A stretch of DNA of 64,000 bases from Halohasta salina. GTDB lineage: Archaea > Halobacteriota > Halobacteria > Halobacteriales > Haloferacaceae. The translations under genes were made by a program, and so were the position numbers. Below, one piece after another: positions 16,876-26,038 of this stretch. Each line of letters begins with the position of its first letter. Within the stretch, counting starts at the first letter, position 1. The notes below the pieces were generated by a model. It had not been told where the DNA came from. It was given only the letters and a program-made list of their open reading frames with translations, and searched no databases. Where the stretch lies: contig NZ_JAMZIE010000001.1 in the NCBI RefSeq assembly GCF_024178165.1, forward strand, positions 496,001-560,000, written 5' to 3'.

Positions 16876-18018
16876 TCAGTTCTCCGAGACCGCCTCGTCG
16901 ATCGACTCGGGTTCGGTGGGGGTGACCGAGCGCGTTGCGACCTCGCCGGCGGTCCGGATCCGGTCGGCGAGCCACTGGTCGACCGAGTAGGGACCTGCGC
17001 CCGTAATGAGGAGCGCCGAGACGAGGCCGAACAGCGAGATGTGGGCCACCACGGGGTCGTCCGGCAGGCCGAACAGCGTGGTCGTAAAGAGGCCGAACGC
17101 CACCAGCGAGAACCCACGCGTGAAGGCACCCGCAATGAGCATCACGCCGACGAGGGCTTCGGTCAGTCCCGCACCGATCACCCACAGCGCGGGGTCGACT
17201 GGCACGAGGCCAGTGAGGTTGTACTTCTCGACGACCGCCAACGCCTCGCCCGGCCGCATTAGCTTCTGGGTGATCCCGAGGTAGATGAAGGCGATCCCGA
17301 TGCCGACCCGGAGGACCACCGGGGCCAGTTGCTTGTACGGTTTGACCCGTTGGGCGAACGGGACCGCGAGCCGCCGGTAGAAGGGGTCGACCCGCGAGTA
17401 GAACGTCTTGTCGTCGTCGGCCATCCGGGCGATGACGGCGTCGGCGCTGGGTCGACCGCCGCCGACCAGTGCCACGGCGATCAGCCCGGGGACGTACTCG
17501 AAGGCCAACAACAGCTGTGGGTGCGACGGCAGCGTGACCAGATAGACGAACAGCGCCCACACCGCCGTCACCCGTGTGGCGAGACCGAACAGCAGGAAGA
17601 AGCCGACAGAGATGCCGAACAGCCGCAGCGCGGTGGGGTACGGCAGCGTGGCCGCGGGGCTGAACAGGTAGCCTTGGAACCCCGCAGCGATCAGCGGCAT
17701 CCCCATGCTGAGCCGGAGCAGCCACCCCAGCAGGTCACGGTAGTCGTCCATCGCCGCCCGGAACGCCGCGATGTCCGCGGGGAACGGTCGGAGATACAGA
17801 TAGCCGCCGATCCCCGCGAGGGTGGCGACGAACCCAGCGACGAGAACACCAACGATGAGCGGGGTAGTGAACGCCGCGACGAGGAAGTCGACGACGTTGG
17901 CGGGCTGGGTGCCGGGCGGCGTCACGTACTCGACGTGGGCGGTCGCCGAGCCGGCGAACATGGCGAATGTAGCCACCAGAGCGGCACAGACCCCGAGAAG
18001 ACGATGATTGATGTCCAT
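16876..18018 (-). CDS. DoxX family membrane protein
   Basis: 380 residues. A signal-like N-terminal helix (residues 8-27) is followed by a short extracytoplasmic segment and about eight further hydrophobic helices. Two DoxX-like repeats can be seen, the second with VLRVGIGIAFIYLGITQKLMRP and GLTEALVGVMLIAGAFTRG. DoxX proteins are associated with quinone or thiosulfate-linked redox functions, but this long haloarchaeal form is uncharacterised. It separates archease from rtcB on the same strand and may be part of that transcription unit (65 bases from rtcB start). Confidence 0.75.
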   Translation of the reverse strand: MDINHRLLGVCAALVATFAMFAGSATAHVEYVTPPGTQPANVVDFLVAAFTTPLIVGVLVAGFVATLAGIGGYLYLRPFPADIAAFRAAMDDYRDLLGWLLRLSMGMPLIAAGFQGYLFSPAATLPYPTALRLFGISVGFFLLFGLATRVTAVWALFVYLVTLPSHPQLLLAFEYVPGLIAVALVGGGRPSADAVIARMADDDKTFYSRVDPFYRRLAVPFAQRVKPYKQLAPVVLRVGIGIAFIYLGITQKLMRPGEALAVVEKYNLTGLVPVDPALWVIGAGLTEALVGVMLIAGAFTRGFSLVAFGLFTTTLFGLPDDPVVAHISLFGLVSALLITGAGPYSVDQWLADRIRTAGEVATRSVTPTEPESIDEAVSEN

Positions 18019-18188
18019 ACCTCTTCTATGATCTTCGGGGTACTAATTGCAGCGATTTTTTCAGCTCAGTTTGACATATATCTCACAAATAACTCTGAAA
18101 CACGTGACCCAGCCACCGGAGTCGGATACCGCGACCGCGTCGCTTTGGCGATGCGGTCGAACCAGCCTCCAGCCGCGATCGACCCTTG

Positions 18189-18599
18189 TTAAACGTCGAA
18201 GACGACGTAGCCGTACCACTCGTCGCCGCGTCGGTCGACGACCATCTCGGAGTAGGTGACCGCCTTGACCTCGCGGGCGTCGACCTCGCTCAGCGGGACG
18301 CCGCGCGCGCTGGCAGTGAGGGTCCACTCGTCGTCGGCGTCGGTGACGTGGGCCTCGTTGTCGACTGGCAGGACCAGTCGGACGTCTCGCTCGTAGATGA
18401 GTTGATCGAGGTACTCGTAGCACAGCGCTTCGAGCGACTCGGCGCGGCAGTCGATGGCGAAGCGGTCGCCGCCCGCGGGAGTCGACTCGCACATCGCCGC
18501 CGCCAGTCCGTCGGCGAGTGCCGCAAACAGCCCGCCGCGGGTCGACGCGGTCGCTTCGACGGCGATATCGGCGGTGTGAGCCCGCAGTTCGTACCCCAT
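18189..18599 (-). CDS. Archease
   Basis: 136 residues from the ATG at 18599 (MGYELRAHTADIAVEA); an upstream in-frame start adds nine residues unlike archease. The N-terminal HTADI motif and C-terminal AVTYSEMVV.RGDEWYGYVVFDV match archease (MTH1598/TM1083 family). Archease is a small cytosolic Ca-binding protein that accelerates guanylation and turnover of RtcB RNA ligase. Occurrence of rtcB 1.4 kb downstream on the same strand supports the assignment. Confidence 0.93.
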   Translation of the reverse strand: MGYELRAHTADIAVEATASTRGGLFAALADGLAAAMCESTPAGGDRFAIDCRAESLEALCYEYLDQLIYERDVRLVLPVDNEAHVTDADDEWTLTASARGVPLSEVDAREVKAVTYSEMVVDRRGDEWYGYVVFDV

Positions 18600-18724
18600 T
18601 GTCGGCTCTGCGGCCGCCGTGGGCATATCGGCTTCGGCTCCCGCGGCGTGGCGGGCCCCATGCCGCGGCTCCCGGCGCTGGCCCGGAGGAGTTAATATGT
18701 TCGTGGGCCATATCCTCGCTCGTA

Positions 18725-19201
18725 GTGAGCGCGACCGTGGAAAAACGCGTCGACGAGGCCGGCGAAACAGAGTACGTTGAGGCCGCCTGGACGCTCAAAG
18801 AGTACATCCGCAGCGCAGAGGGCGTCCTCAAGCAGCGGCGCGGCTTCTTTATCGACGCCTACCGGCGGTCGACGACCCACCTGTTTTTCGAAGACGACTC
18901 GCTGGCGGCGTTCGCCTCGGTCCGGAGCGACGGCTACATCCTGTTTCTGGCCGTCCGCCCGGAGGCCCGCGGGCTCGGCTACGGCCGGCGATTGGTCGCC
19001 GAGATCGCCGATAACCACCGAACGGTCACCTGTCACGCCCGGACGACAAACGAGGCGGCACTCGGCTTCTACGAACACCTCGGCTTCCGTGTCTGCCGTC
19101 GGATCGAGAACTACTACGAGGACAACGGCGACGCCTACTACCTCAAACTCGGCGATGACAGTTCGATCCGCGAGAAGGTCTCGGAGTTCTTCGGCCGGTA
19201 G
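18725..19201 (+). CDS. GNAT family N-acetyltransferase (RimI-like)
   Basis: 158 residues from a GTG at 18725; TTAATATG about 30 bases upstream fits a TATA box for a leaderless transcript. The acetyl-CoA loop [18 protein letters not shown] and the C-terminal [25 protein letters not shown] are typical of RimI/ArdA-like acetyltransferases that modify protein N-termini. Target unknown. Divergent from archease and upstream of the L21e operon. Confidence 0.8.
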   Translation: MSATVEKRVDEAGETEYVEAAWTLKEYIRSAEGVLKQRRGFFIDAYRRSTTHLFFEDDSLAAFASVRSDGYILFLAVRPEARGLGYGRRLVAEIADNHRTVTCHARTTNEAALGFYEHLGFRVCRRIENYYEDNGDAYYLKLGDDSSIREKVSEFFGR

Positions 19202-19238
19202 CATGCGAGTCGGTGCCGTGGCAGTCGCGGAACGCACG

Positions 19239-19248
19239 TTTTATAACC
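19239..19248 (+). promoter_or_regulatory. TATA box of the L21e operon
   Basis: TTTTATAACC is a strong archaeal TATA element. Initiation about 27 bases downstream would place the transcript start a few bases before the L21e ATG at 19276, giving a near-leaderless mRNA for the L21e-RpoF genes. Confidence 0.6.
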
Positions 19249-19275
19249 GGACCGCAACTATTCGGAGCCACGACT

Positions 19276-19569
19276 ATGCCGAGTTCTAATGGGCCCATGA
19301 AGGGAACACGAGGAAAGCTGTCGAACGACCCCCGCGAGCGGGGTACTTCGCCGCCGCAGCGTGCGATCCAAGAGTTCGAGCCGGGACAGAAAGTCCATCT
19401 CAAACTCGACCCCAGCGTCCGCGAGGGGCGATTCCACCCGCGATTCAACGGTCTGACCGGCGAGGTCACCGGGATGCAGGGCAGCGCCTTTACGGTCGCA
19501 ATTAACGACGGCGGCAAGGAAAAGACCGTCATCGTCCGCGCCGCCCACCTCCGCGAACAGCAGGAATGA
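19276..19569 (+). CDS. rpl21e: 50S ribosomal protein L21e
   Basis: 97 residues, the expected length. The N-terminus [16 protein letters not shown] and the internal [17 protein letters not shown] block are diagnostic of eukaryotic-type L21. It is a component of the large ribosomal subunit. The ATG at 19276 is chosen over an upstream in-frame ATG on the basis of conservation and TATA spacing. First gene of a conserved archaeal operon; its stop overlaps the rpoF start by four bases (ATGA). Confidence 0.95.
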   Translation: MPSSNGPMKGTRGKLSNDPRERGTSPPQRAIQEFEPGQKVHLKLDPSVREGRFHPRFNGLTGEVTGMQGSAFTVAINDGGKEKTVIVRAAHLREQQE

Positions 19570-19922
19570 CTATCTTCAAGGAGAAAGTCGACGAGGAGTA
19601 CATCACCGTCTCGGAGGTCAAGCCGCTCCTCAGCGAGGTCGAAGCCGAGCGCGCCGCCGACGAGGACCGCGAGCTGCGCTACGAGCTCGCCCGCGCCATC
19701 GAGCACGTCAACCGCTATGCGGTGCTCGACCCCGAGGAGGCCCGCGAACTCGTCGCGAAGCTGGCCGATCTCGAAAAGGTCGACGCAAAGACTGCCCACA
19801 AGATCGTCGACGTGCTGCCCGCCGACCGGACCGAGCTGCGGTCGATCTACGCCCAAGAGCGGTTCGCACTCGACGGTGAGGAACTCGACGAGATCCTGAA
19901 CCTCGTCGCGCAGTACCGGTAG
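19566..19922 (+). CDS. rpoF: RNA polymerase Rpo4 (subunit F)
   Basis: 118 residues. N-terminal [22 protein letters not shown] and the helical HRDC-like C-terminus (LNLVAQYR) match archaeal Rpo4/RpoF, the Rpb4 homolog that forms the polymerase stalk with Rpo7/RpoE. Start codon overlaps the L21e stop, implying translational coupling. Location between L21e and DUF655 is the conserved archaeal arrangement. Confidence 0.93.
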   Translation: MTIFKEKVDEEYITVSEVKPLLSEVEAERAADEDRELRYELARAIEHVNRYAVLDPEEARELVAKLADLEKVDAKTAHKIVDVLPADRTELRSIYAQERFALDGEELDEILNLVAQYR

Positions 19923-19981
19923 GTGCGGATCCCGGTTGGTGCGGCCGATTTTTTAAGTACCTCGTTCGCATAGAGTGTGGC

Positions 19982-20566
19982 ATGTCCACTACCGAGGACG
20001 GTAACGGCGACGACGCCTCCCCGATCCATGCCGTTGTTCTCGACTATCTCCCCCACGGCCGGTCAGACGACAATCGACCCCAGTACCAGAAGAACGCGGT
20101 CGCCTACGCGCTGGTCGAGGACTCCTTCGACCTGCTGGAGCTTACGCTAACCGACGAGGCCGACATCAACATCGTCGACCGTGTGGCGGTCGAGCCGGCC
20201 GACGACGACCAGATCGACTCCTTGCGGGAGATCGAGTACGACGAACTCACTAGTTCGGCCGTCTCGGAGCTCGAGTACGCCATCGAGGCGATCGTCGACG
20301 CCGACGAACAGCGGTTCGTCGGCTTCTACAACGACGCCCAGCCGATCACCCTGCGGCTCCACCAGTTGAACCTGCTGCCGGGGATCGGCAAGAAGCTCCG
20401 CAACAAGATCATCGACGAGCGGAAGCGCGGCCCCTTCGAGAGTTTCGAGGAACTCTCCGAGCGCGTCGGCGGCCTGCATCGACCCAAGGAGGTCATCATC
20501 GAGCGGATCGAAGAGGAACTCCGGGACGACGACCTCAAATACAAGATCTTCGTCCGACCGGAGTAG
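19982..20566 (+). CDS. DUF655 family protein
   Basis: 194 residues. VVLDYLPHGRSDD near the N-terminus and the helix-hairpin-helix-like segment LNLLPGIGKKLRNKIIDERKRGPF near residue 130 define the DUF655 family, probably a nucleic-acid-binding protein of the translation or RNA-processing machinery. Function unproven. T-rich TTTTTTAAGTA 25-35 bases before the start may be an internal promoter. Consistently found between rpoF and ksgA in archaea, as here. Confidence 0.88.
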   Translation: MSTTEDGNGDDASPIHAVVLDYLPHGRSDDNRPQYQKNAVAYALVEDSFDLLELTLTDEADINIVDRVAVEPADDDQIDSLREIEYDELTSSAVSELEYAIEAIVDADEQRFVGFYNDAQPITLRLHQLNLLPGIGKKLRNKIIDERKRGPFESFEELSERVGGLHRPKEVIIERIEEELRDDDLKYKIFVRPE

Positions 20567-20609
20567 CCGAAGCGAGACGTTTAGGCCGACAGGCCCGATA
20601 CCCCAGTCA

Positions 20610-21497
20610 ATGACTCTCTCGGACCGACCGGATGTCGGCACCCGCGACCCCGACGCCCTCATTCGGCGGGCTGGCGAGCGTGGGAACCCGGATTTCGACC
20701 AGCACTTCCTCGTCGACGACCGCGTCGTCGACCGCATCCCCGGCTTCCTCCCCGAGGAGGCCGACACGAGCCACGTCCTCGAAATCGGCGGCGGGCCGGG
20801 CGTGCTGACCGATCGGCTCTTAGCAACGGCCGACCACGTCACCGTGATCGAGCGTGATCCGACGTTCGCCGCCCACCTGCGGGCGGAGTTCGCCGACGCG
20901 GTCGAGGCGGGTCGACTCACCGTCATCGAGGGCGACGCCCTCGACGTCGACCTCCCCGAGTTCACTGCGTGTGTCTCGAATCTCCCGTACAGCGCCTCCA
21001 GCGAGATCGCCTTCCGGCTCCTGCCGCTGGGCAAACCGCTCGTATTGATGTTCCAAAAGGAGTTCGCCGACCGGATGGCCGCCGAAAGCGGGGACGACGA
21101 CTACGGGCGGCTCTCGGTGAGCGCCCAACACTACGCCGACGTCGAGGTCGTCGAAGACGTCCCCAACACGGCGTTCGATCCCCAACCCGCGGTCCAGAGT
21201 GCCATCGTTCGGCTCACGCCACGGGAGCCCGACTACGCGGTCGACGACGAGCGGTTCTTCCTCGATTTCGTGAAGGCCATCTTCACCCAGCGCCGGAAGA
21301 CGATCCGCAACGGGATCCGGAACACGGCCCACATCTCGGGGCTCGACGATCCGGCCGCGGTCGTCGAAGCGGCCGACGAGGACCTCCTGCGTCGACGGGC
21401 GGGCAACGTCGCGCCCGCCCAGTTCGCCGCGCTTGCCGAAACGGCCGCCGAACACGGGTTGACCGACGGTGGTGATTTGAACCCGGATGGTGACTGA
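20610..21497 (+). CDS. ksgA: 16S rRNA adenine dimethyltransferase KsgA
   Basis: 295 residues. SAM-binding motif I VLEIGGGPGVLTDRLL, acidic motif II IERDPTFAAHL and catalytic motif IV NLPYSASSEIAF are present. KsgA/Dim1 dimethylates two adjacent adenines in the 3' stem-loop of 16S rRNA in the assembling small subunit. It sits 43 bases after DUF655 and overlaps the MscS gene start by 11 bases, so it belongs to the operon. Confidence 0.94.
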   Translation: MTLSDRPDVGTRDPDALIRRAGERGNPDFDQHFLVDDRVVDRIPGFLPEEADTSHVLEIGGGPGVLTDRLLATADHVTVIERDPTFAAHLRAEFADAVEAGRLTVIEGDALDVDLPEFTACVSNLPYSASSEIAFRLLPLGKPLVLMFQKEFADRMAAESGDDDYGRLSVSAQHYADVEVVEDVPNTAFDPQPAVQSAIVRLTPREPDYAVDDERFFLDFVKAIFTQRRKTIRNGIRNTAHISGLDDPAAVVEAADEDLLRRRAGNVAPAQFAALAETAAEHGLTDGGDLNPDGD

Positions 21498-22647
21498 CCT
21501 CTTCGGTGGACTGGGCGGCGTGCTGGCCGACAATGCCCAGAAGCTCCTGCTCACGGTCGCGATCGTCGGTGGACTGGTCGGTGTCAAACAGCTGGTCAAC
21601 CGGTGGCGGCGGGACCGGGAGGTCAGCTCGCGGCTCGCGCTCGTGATCTCGGCGGTGCTGGCGATCCTCATCGCCGGTGGCCTCTCGTCGCTGGTGGCCG
21701 TCTGGGAGCTCACCGGCGCGCTGTCCAGCGCCTACGAGGGAGTGGATCTCGGTCGACAGATCGCCAACGTCGTGCTGTCGGTGGTGATCCTCGGGGGGGC
21801 CTACGCGCTGTCGGACTTCCTCGGCCACCTGATCAAGGATCTCGCCGCCGAACAGCAGGCAATCAGCGAACACGAACGCGAGATCCTCCACCGGACCACC
21901 CAGATCACGATCTACGCTTTCGCCTTCTTGGTCGTCATCGGGCTGTTTACCGACAACATCGGGAGCCTGCTGGTCGGCGCAGGGTTCCTCGGGATCGTCG
22001 TCGGGATGGCCGCCCGACAGACCCTGCGGGCGGTGCTGGCGGGGTTCGTGATCATGTTCTCTAAACCCTTCGAGATCGGCGACTGGATTGTCATCGGTGA
22101 GGACGAGGGCACCGTCACCGAGATCACCATCGCCAACACGCGCATCCAGTCGTTCGACGGCGAGGTCGTGATAGTTCCCAACGACGTTGTGACGAGCAAC
22201 CCGCTCGTCAATCGGACCCACAGGGGGCGGCTCCGCATCGAGGTCGACGTCGCCGTCGACTACGACGCTGACCCCGACCGCGCCGGCGAGATCGCCGAGA
22301 CGGCCGTCGCGGAGGTCGACCGGATCCTCGAGGTGCCAGCGCCGCAGATCGTCGGCAAGGAGTTCGGCGAGTCGGGCGTGGTCCTCGGCGTGCGTGGGTG
22401 GATCGACAACCCCAGCGCCCGGCGGCGCTGGCAGGCCCGGACGGCGATGATCTCGGCGATCAAGCGGGCCTTCGCCGACAACGACATCAAGATCCCCTAC
22501 CCGCAGCGTGAACTCTCGGGCCGCGCCGAGACGGGCGGGTTCCGACTCGCCGACGGCGAACGGGCAGTCGGCGACGCCCCCGGCCGCAGCGGCGAGCCGA
22601 CCCGAAAAGGTCAGGCCGAACCGAGCGAGAGGGGAGACAATGACTGA
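21487..22647 (+). CDS. MscS-family mechanosensitive ion channel
   Basis: 386 residues. Four or so transmembrane helices end in the pore-lining TM3 segment LLVGAGFLGIVVGMAARQTLRAVLAG. The following beta domain (FSKPFEIGDWIVIGEDEGTV, then FDGEVVIVPNDVV) is the MscS signature. It releases osmolytes at hypo-osmotic shock, an important need in halophiles. An alternate GTG start lies one codon inside. Overlaps ksgA at its start and the methyltransferase gene by eight bases at its end. Confidence 0.9.
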   Translation: MVTDLFGGLGGVLADNAQKLLLTVAIVGGLVGVKQLVNRWRRDREVSSRLALVISAVLAILIAGGLSSLVAVWELTGALSSAYEGVDLGRQIANVVLSVVILGGAYALSDFLGHLIKDLAAEQQAISEHEREILHRTTQITIYAFAFLVVIGLFTDNIGSLLVGAGFLGIVVGMAARQTLRAVLAGFVIMFSKPFEIGDWIVIGEDEGTVTEITIANTRIQSFDGEVVIVPNDVVTSNPLVNRTHRGRLRIEVDVAVDYDADPDRAGEIAETAVAEVDRILEVPAPQIVGKEFGESGVVLGVRGWIDNPSARRRWQARTAMISAIKRAFADNDIKIPYPQRELSGRAETGGFRLADGERAVGDAPGRSGEPTRKGQAEPSERGDND

Positions 22648-23245
22648 TTCGCAGGGCGAGGACTCCCGCGCCCGACTGGCCGAGCGACGTGGAGTCGACC
22701 CCGAAGTCTACCAGCCCGCCGAGGACTCGGGACTGCTGGCCGAGGCGGCCGTCGACTCGCTGTCGGCCCCCGAGGTCGTCTTGGAGGTCGGTACCGGTTC
22801 TGGATGGGTCGCCGAGCAGGTCCACGCCGCAACCGGTGCACGCGTCGTCGGCAGCGATCTGAACCCCCACGCCTGTCGACAGGCTCGCGACCGCGGCGTC
22901 GAAGCCGTCCGGGCCGACCTGCTCGGCCCGTTTGCCGACGGTGCCTTCGATGCCGTCCTGTTCAACCCACCCTACCTGCCGACCGATCCCGACAACGAGT
23001 GGGACGACTGGATGGAACACGCCCTCTCGGGCGGCGAGGACGGTCGACGGCTCATCGGTCCCTTCCTGCAGGATGTGGGGCGCGTGTTGGCTCCCGGCGG
23101 CGAAGTCTACCTGCTGGTGAGCAGCCTCACCGGGTACGATATCGTGGTCGACCTCGCCGAGCGTGCGGGGTTTTCGGTCGACGAGGTACGACAGGAATCC
23201 TACCCCTTCGAGGTGCTGTCGATCCTGCGGTTGCGACCGACCTGA
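22640..23245 (+). CDS. HemK2/MTQ2-type protein glutamine methyltransferase
   Basis: 201 residues from the ATG at 22640. Class I SAM fold with VLEVGTGSGWVAEQV and the catalytic NPPYLPTD motif typical of enzymes that methylate Gln or Asn. Archaeal HemK2-like proteins methylate the GGQ loop of release factor aRF1; this is family knowledge, and the target here is inferred. Last gene of the L21e-ksgA-mscS string, overlapping mscS by eight bases. Confidence 0.87.
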   Translation: MTDSQGEDSRARLAERRGVDPEVYQPAEDSGLLAEAAVDSLSAPEVVLEVGTGSGWVAEQVHAATGARVVGSDLNPHACRQARDRGVEAVRADLLGPFADGAFDAVLFNPPYLPTDPDNEWDDWMEHALSGGEDGRRLIGPFLQDVGRVLAPGGEVYLLVSSLTGYDIVVDLAERAGFSVDEVRQESYPFEVLSILRLRPT

Positions 23246-23311
23246 GGGTCCGAACTTCACGATCTGAAACTGTGTGCGGTGAGTTTTGGTGGTGTCAGAT
23301 GACGCGTCCGT

Positions 23312-23846
23312 ATGGACTGGCAGTTCCACCACGACGAACCGTCGACGACCAGCCCTCCCAGCGCCGATCGGCTCGGTCGACGCCGGCTGCTGACCGCCGC
23401 TGGGACCGCAGCCGTCGTCGGACTGGCCGGCTGCGCGGATGTCGCCAACTCCGTCGCCGAACTCGCGTTGGGCGAGGTGAACCTGTTCAATGAGACCGGC
23501 CAGCAGGTCGCCGGCTCGATCACCGTGACCGGCCCCGAGGGGTCGACCGTCCTCGACGAGCGCTTCGAGATCGAGCCCAGTAGCGACGACGAGGAATCCG
23601 ACGACGAGGAGTCGGGGGGAGAGCTACGACGACGTCTTCGCCGGAGCCGGCTCCTACACCGTCGCAGCCGAACTCGACGACGACAGCCCGGTCAGCGGCG
23701 ACGGCACGATCGAGGCCGCCCTCGACGTCGCCGCTCCCGAGGCCGAACACATCGTCGTCGTCTTCGGGGTCGACGACTTCGAGGGTGAGACTGGCGCGTT
23801 CGTCATTGAGGAGTTCACCGATATCGGCGACCACGTCGACGCTTGA
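23312..23846 (+). pseudogene. Tat-dependent lipoprotein, frameshifted
   Basis: The intact frame begins at 23312: a twin-arginine signal (GRRRLLTAAGTAAVVGLAGC) with a lipobox Cys, followed by a Ig-like sequence. After about 100 residues, at the six-G run 23614-23619, the reading frame becomes Arg-rich nonsense. One base less there restores a protein-like frame (SYDDVFAGAGSYTVAAE.. to FGVDDFEGETGAF and a stop at 23844-23846), so the original product was about 178 residues. The break may be a true mutation or a homopolymer sequencing error. Haloarchaeal surface lipoproteins of this kind are common, function unknown. Confidence 0.75.
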
Positions 23847-23913
23847 GTGTCGCCGACCTGCCGCATGCTTGCGGTCGCCAGTCGCTGAATTACTAACAGG
23901 CATAAATTGTCTT

Positions 23914-23947
23914 AGTAAATATTAAGCGACCTCATCCCGAAGTCGGG
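23914..23947 (+). promoter_or_regulatory. Promoter and palindrome of the MetE genes
   Basis: An AT-rich TATA-like element (AAATATTAAG, 23917-23926) is followed by CCCGA-AG-TCGGG (23936-23947), a perfect inverted repeat six bases before the start codon at 23953. The latter may be an operator or leader hairpin for methionine-responsive control; no riboswitch-sized leader is present. Confidence 0.4.
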
Positions 23948-23952
23948 AGCAT

Positions 23953-24966
23953 ATGACAGAACGCGTTGCGACGACGCCGGGGCTGTTCCCGCTTCCCGAC
24001 CGAGCGAAACAACAGCTCTCGGACCTGAAGGGCCACCAGAAGGGCGATCTGATCTCCGGTTCGGAGGGCGGTCAGATCGCGGCGGCCTACGAAGAGTATC
24101 GCGGCGAGGTGATCGCCGAGCAGCAGTCGACCGGGCTCGATCGCATCGTCGAGGGCCAACTGCGGTGGGACGACATGCTGGCCCATCCGCTGACGACCCA
24201 CGACAACGTCAGTGCGAAGGGAATCGTCCGCTACTACGACAACAACAACTTCTACCGCGACCCCGTGGTCGAGGGCGATCTTACCTTTTCCGGCGACGTG
24301 GCAGGCGAACTCGACGCCGCGACCGCCCTCCTCGAAGAGGGTGACGCTCTGCAGGCGACGCTGCCGGGTCCCTACTCGCTGTTCGATCTGGCGACCGACG
24401 AGCATTACGGCGACGACGCCGAGTTCTTCGAGGCAGTCGCGGAGTTCCTCGGCGGCGAAGTAGAGGCCTTCCCCGACCACGAGACGCTGTTCCTGCTGGA
24501 ACCCTCCCTCGTGGAGAACGCCCCCGACGAAGACCATCAGGAGCAACTGGCCGAGGCCGTCGACGCCGTCGCCAGCGAGACCGACGCCGACGTCGTCGTC
24601 CACACCTACTTCGGCGCGCTCGACGAGAAGACCTACGCCCACCTGATGGACGCCGACGTCGAGGCGCTGGGCTTCGATCTCGTCGCGGGCGACCGCGAGG
24701 ACACCCTCTCGAACATCACCGAATTCGGCACGAAGGACGCCGCCGCCCTCGGCATCGCCGACGGCCAGAACACGCTGGTCGAATCCGCCGAAACGCTCGA
24801 CGAGCGTGTCGCGTGGTTCGAAGACCAGATCCCGGTCCAAGAGTTCGACCGACTCTACCTGTCGACCAACACCGAGCCGTTCTATCTGCCCGTGAACAAA
24901 CACCGTGAGAAACTCGCCGCCATCGCTGCGGCAGCCAACACTGACGAAGAGGAGGTTACAGCATGA
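23953..24966 (+). CDS. MetE-type methionine synthase, upstream paralog
   Basis: 337 residues with the TIM-barrel pattern of cobalamin-independent methionine synthase: an early TTPGLFPLPDR segment, an LPGPYSLFDLA substrate loop and a C-terminal LSTNTEPFYLPV. The N-terminal half-type is distinguished from the downstream paralog by lack of a clear HxxC zinc site in this position; it may represent the folate-side (MetE N-domain-like) half. Family enzymes transfer methyl from a reduced pterin to homocysteine. Overlaps the next gene by four bases (ATGA), indicating a two-gene operon. Confidence 0.72.
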   Translation: MTERVATTPGLFPLPDRAKQQLSDLKGHQKGDLISGSEGGQIAAAYEEYRGEVIAEQQSTGLDRIVEGQLRWDDMLAHPLTTHDNVSAKGIVRYYDNNNFYRDPVVEGDLTFSGDVAGELDAATALLEEGDALQATLPGPYSLFDLATDEHYGDDAEFFEAVAEFLGGEVEAFPDHETLFLLEPSLVENAPDEDHQEQLAEAVDAVASETDADVVVHTYFGALDEKTYAHLMDADVEALGFDLVAGDREDTLSNITEFGTKDAAALGIADGQNTLVESAETLDERVAWFEDQIPVQEFDRLYLSTNTEPFYLPVNKHREKLAAIAAAANTDEEEVTA

Positions 24967-26036
24967 GCCGACCCGCCGACAACCGCGCCCAGTTCCGCCC
25001 CGAGGACCACCCCAACGACCACTTCCTGCTGACGACCGTCGTCGGCTCTTACCCCAAGCCCAAGTGGCTCAACCGCGCCGACGAACTCGTCGACGACGAG
25101 GAGTCGAAGTTCGACGAAGACGACCTGAAGGAGGCCCACGACGACGCCGCCCGCGTCATCACCCACGAACACGAGCGCTGTGGACTGGATACCGTGGTCG
25201 ACGGCGAAGTCCGCCGAAATGAAATGGTCGAGTTCTTCGCCGACCGGATCGACGGCTACGAGTTCAACGGACCGGTCAAGGTCTGGGGCCACAACTACTT
25301 CGACAAGCCCTCGGTCAGCGCCGAAGTCAGCTACGACGAGCCGTGGCTAGTCGAGGAGTTCGAGTTCACCGACAGCGTCGCCACCCACCCGGTCAAGGTG
25401 CCGATCACGGGTCCCTACACGCTGGGTAACTGGGCGTTCAACGAGGCCTACGACACCGAAGAAGAGCTGGTCTACGAGCTGGCGGACCTCGTCAACATCG
25501 AGGTCGAGCGACTCGTCGAAGCCGGAGCCAAATACATCCAGATCGACGAGCCCGCGCTGGCAACGACGCCGGACGACCACGCTATCGTCGGCGAGGCGCT
25601 GGACCGCATCGTCAGCGGGATCCCCGAAGAGGTCCGGATCGGCCTCCACGTCTGTTACGGCGACTACTCCCGCATTTATCCGGAACTCAACGACTACCCC
25701 ATCGACGAGTTCGACATCGAACTCTGCAACGGCGGCTACGAGCAGATCGACGTGCTGACCGAGCCGGAGTTCGTGCCGGATCTCGCCCTCGGCGTGGTCG
25801 ACGTCCACACCGCCGAAGTCGAAACGGTCGAGGAGATCAAGGAGAACATCAAACAGGGCCTGAAAGTCGTCCCGCCGGAACGACTCACCATCAGCCCCGA
25901 CTGCGGCCTGAAGCTCCTGCCACGGGACGTTGCCTACGGCAAGATGGAGAACATGGTGCAGGCGACCCGTGAGGTCGAGGCCGAACTCGACGCCGGCGAG
26001 ATCGACCTCGACGAGCCGCTGCCGCTCGCCGAGTAG
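24963..26036 (+). CDS. metE: Methionine synthase (MetE C-terminal type)
   Basis: 357 residues. TTVVGSYPKPKWL, PITGPYTLGNWAF and YIQIDEPALATT are MetE signatures; the zinc-binding HVCYGDY (His and Cys) and the late SPDCGLKLLP (Cys) complete the metal site. Catalyses methylation of homocysteine to methionine in the cytoplasm. Archaeal core-type MetE often consists of this catalytic barrel only, and a second MetE-like gene lies immediately upstream with a 4-base overlap, so the two products may work together. Confidence 0.88.
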   Translation: MSRPADNRAQFRPEDHPNDHFLLTTVVGSYPKPKWLNRADELVDDEESKFDEDDLKEAHDDAARVITHEHERCGLDTVVDGEVRRNEMVEFFADRIDGYEFNGPVKVWGHNYFDKPSVSAEVSYDEPWLVEEFEFTDSVATHPVKVPITGPYTLGNWAFNEAYDTEEELVYELADLVNIEVERLVEAGAKYIQIDEPALATTPDDHAIVGEALDRIVSGIPEEVRIGLHVCYGDYSRIYPELNDYPIDEFDIELCNGGYEQIDVLTEPEFVPDLALGVVDVHTAEVETVEEIKENIKQGLKVVPPERLTISPDCGLKLLPRDVAYGKMENMVQATREVEAELDAGEIDLDEPLPLAE

Positions 26037-26038
26037 CA

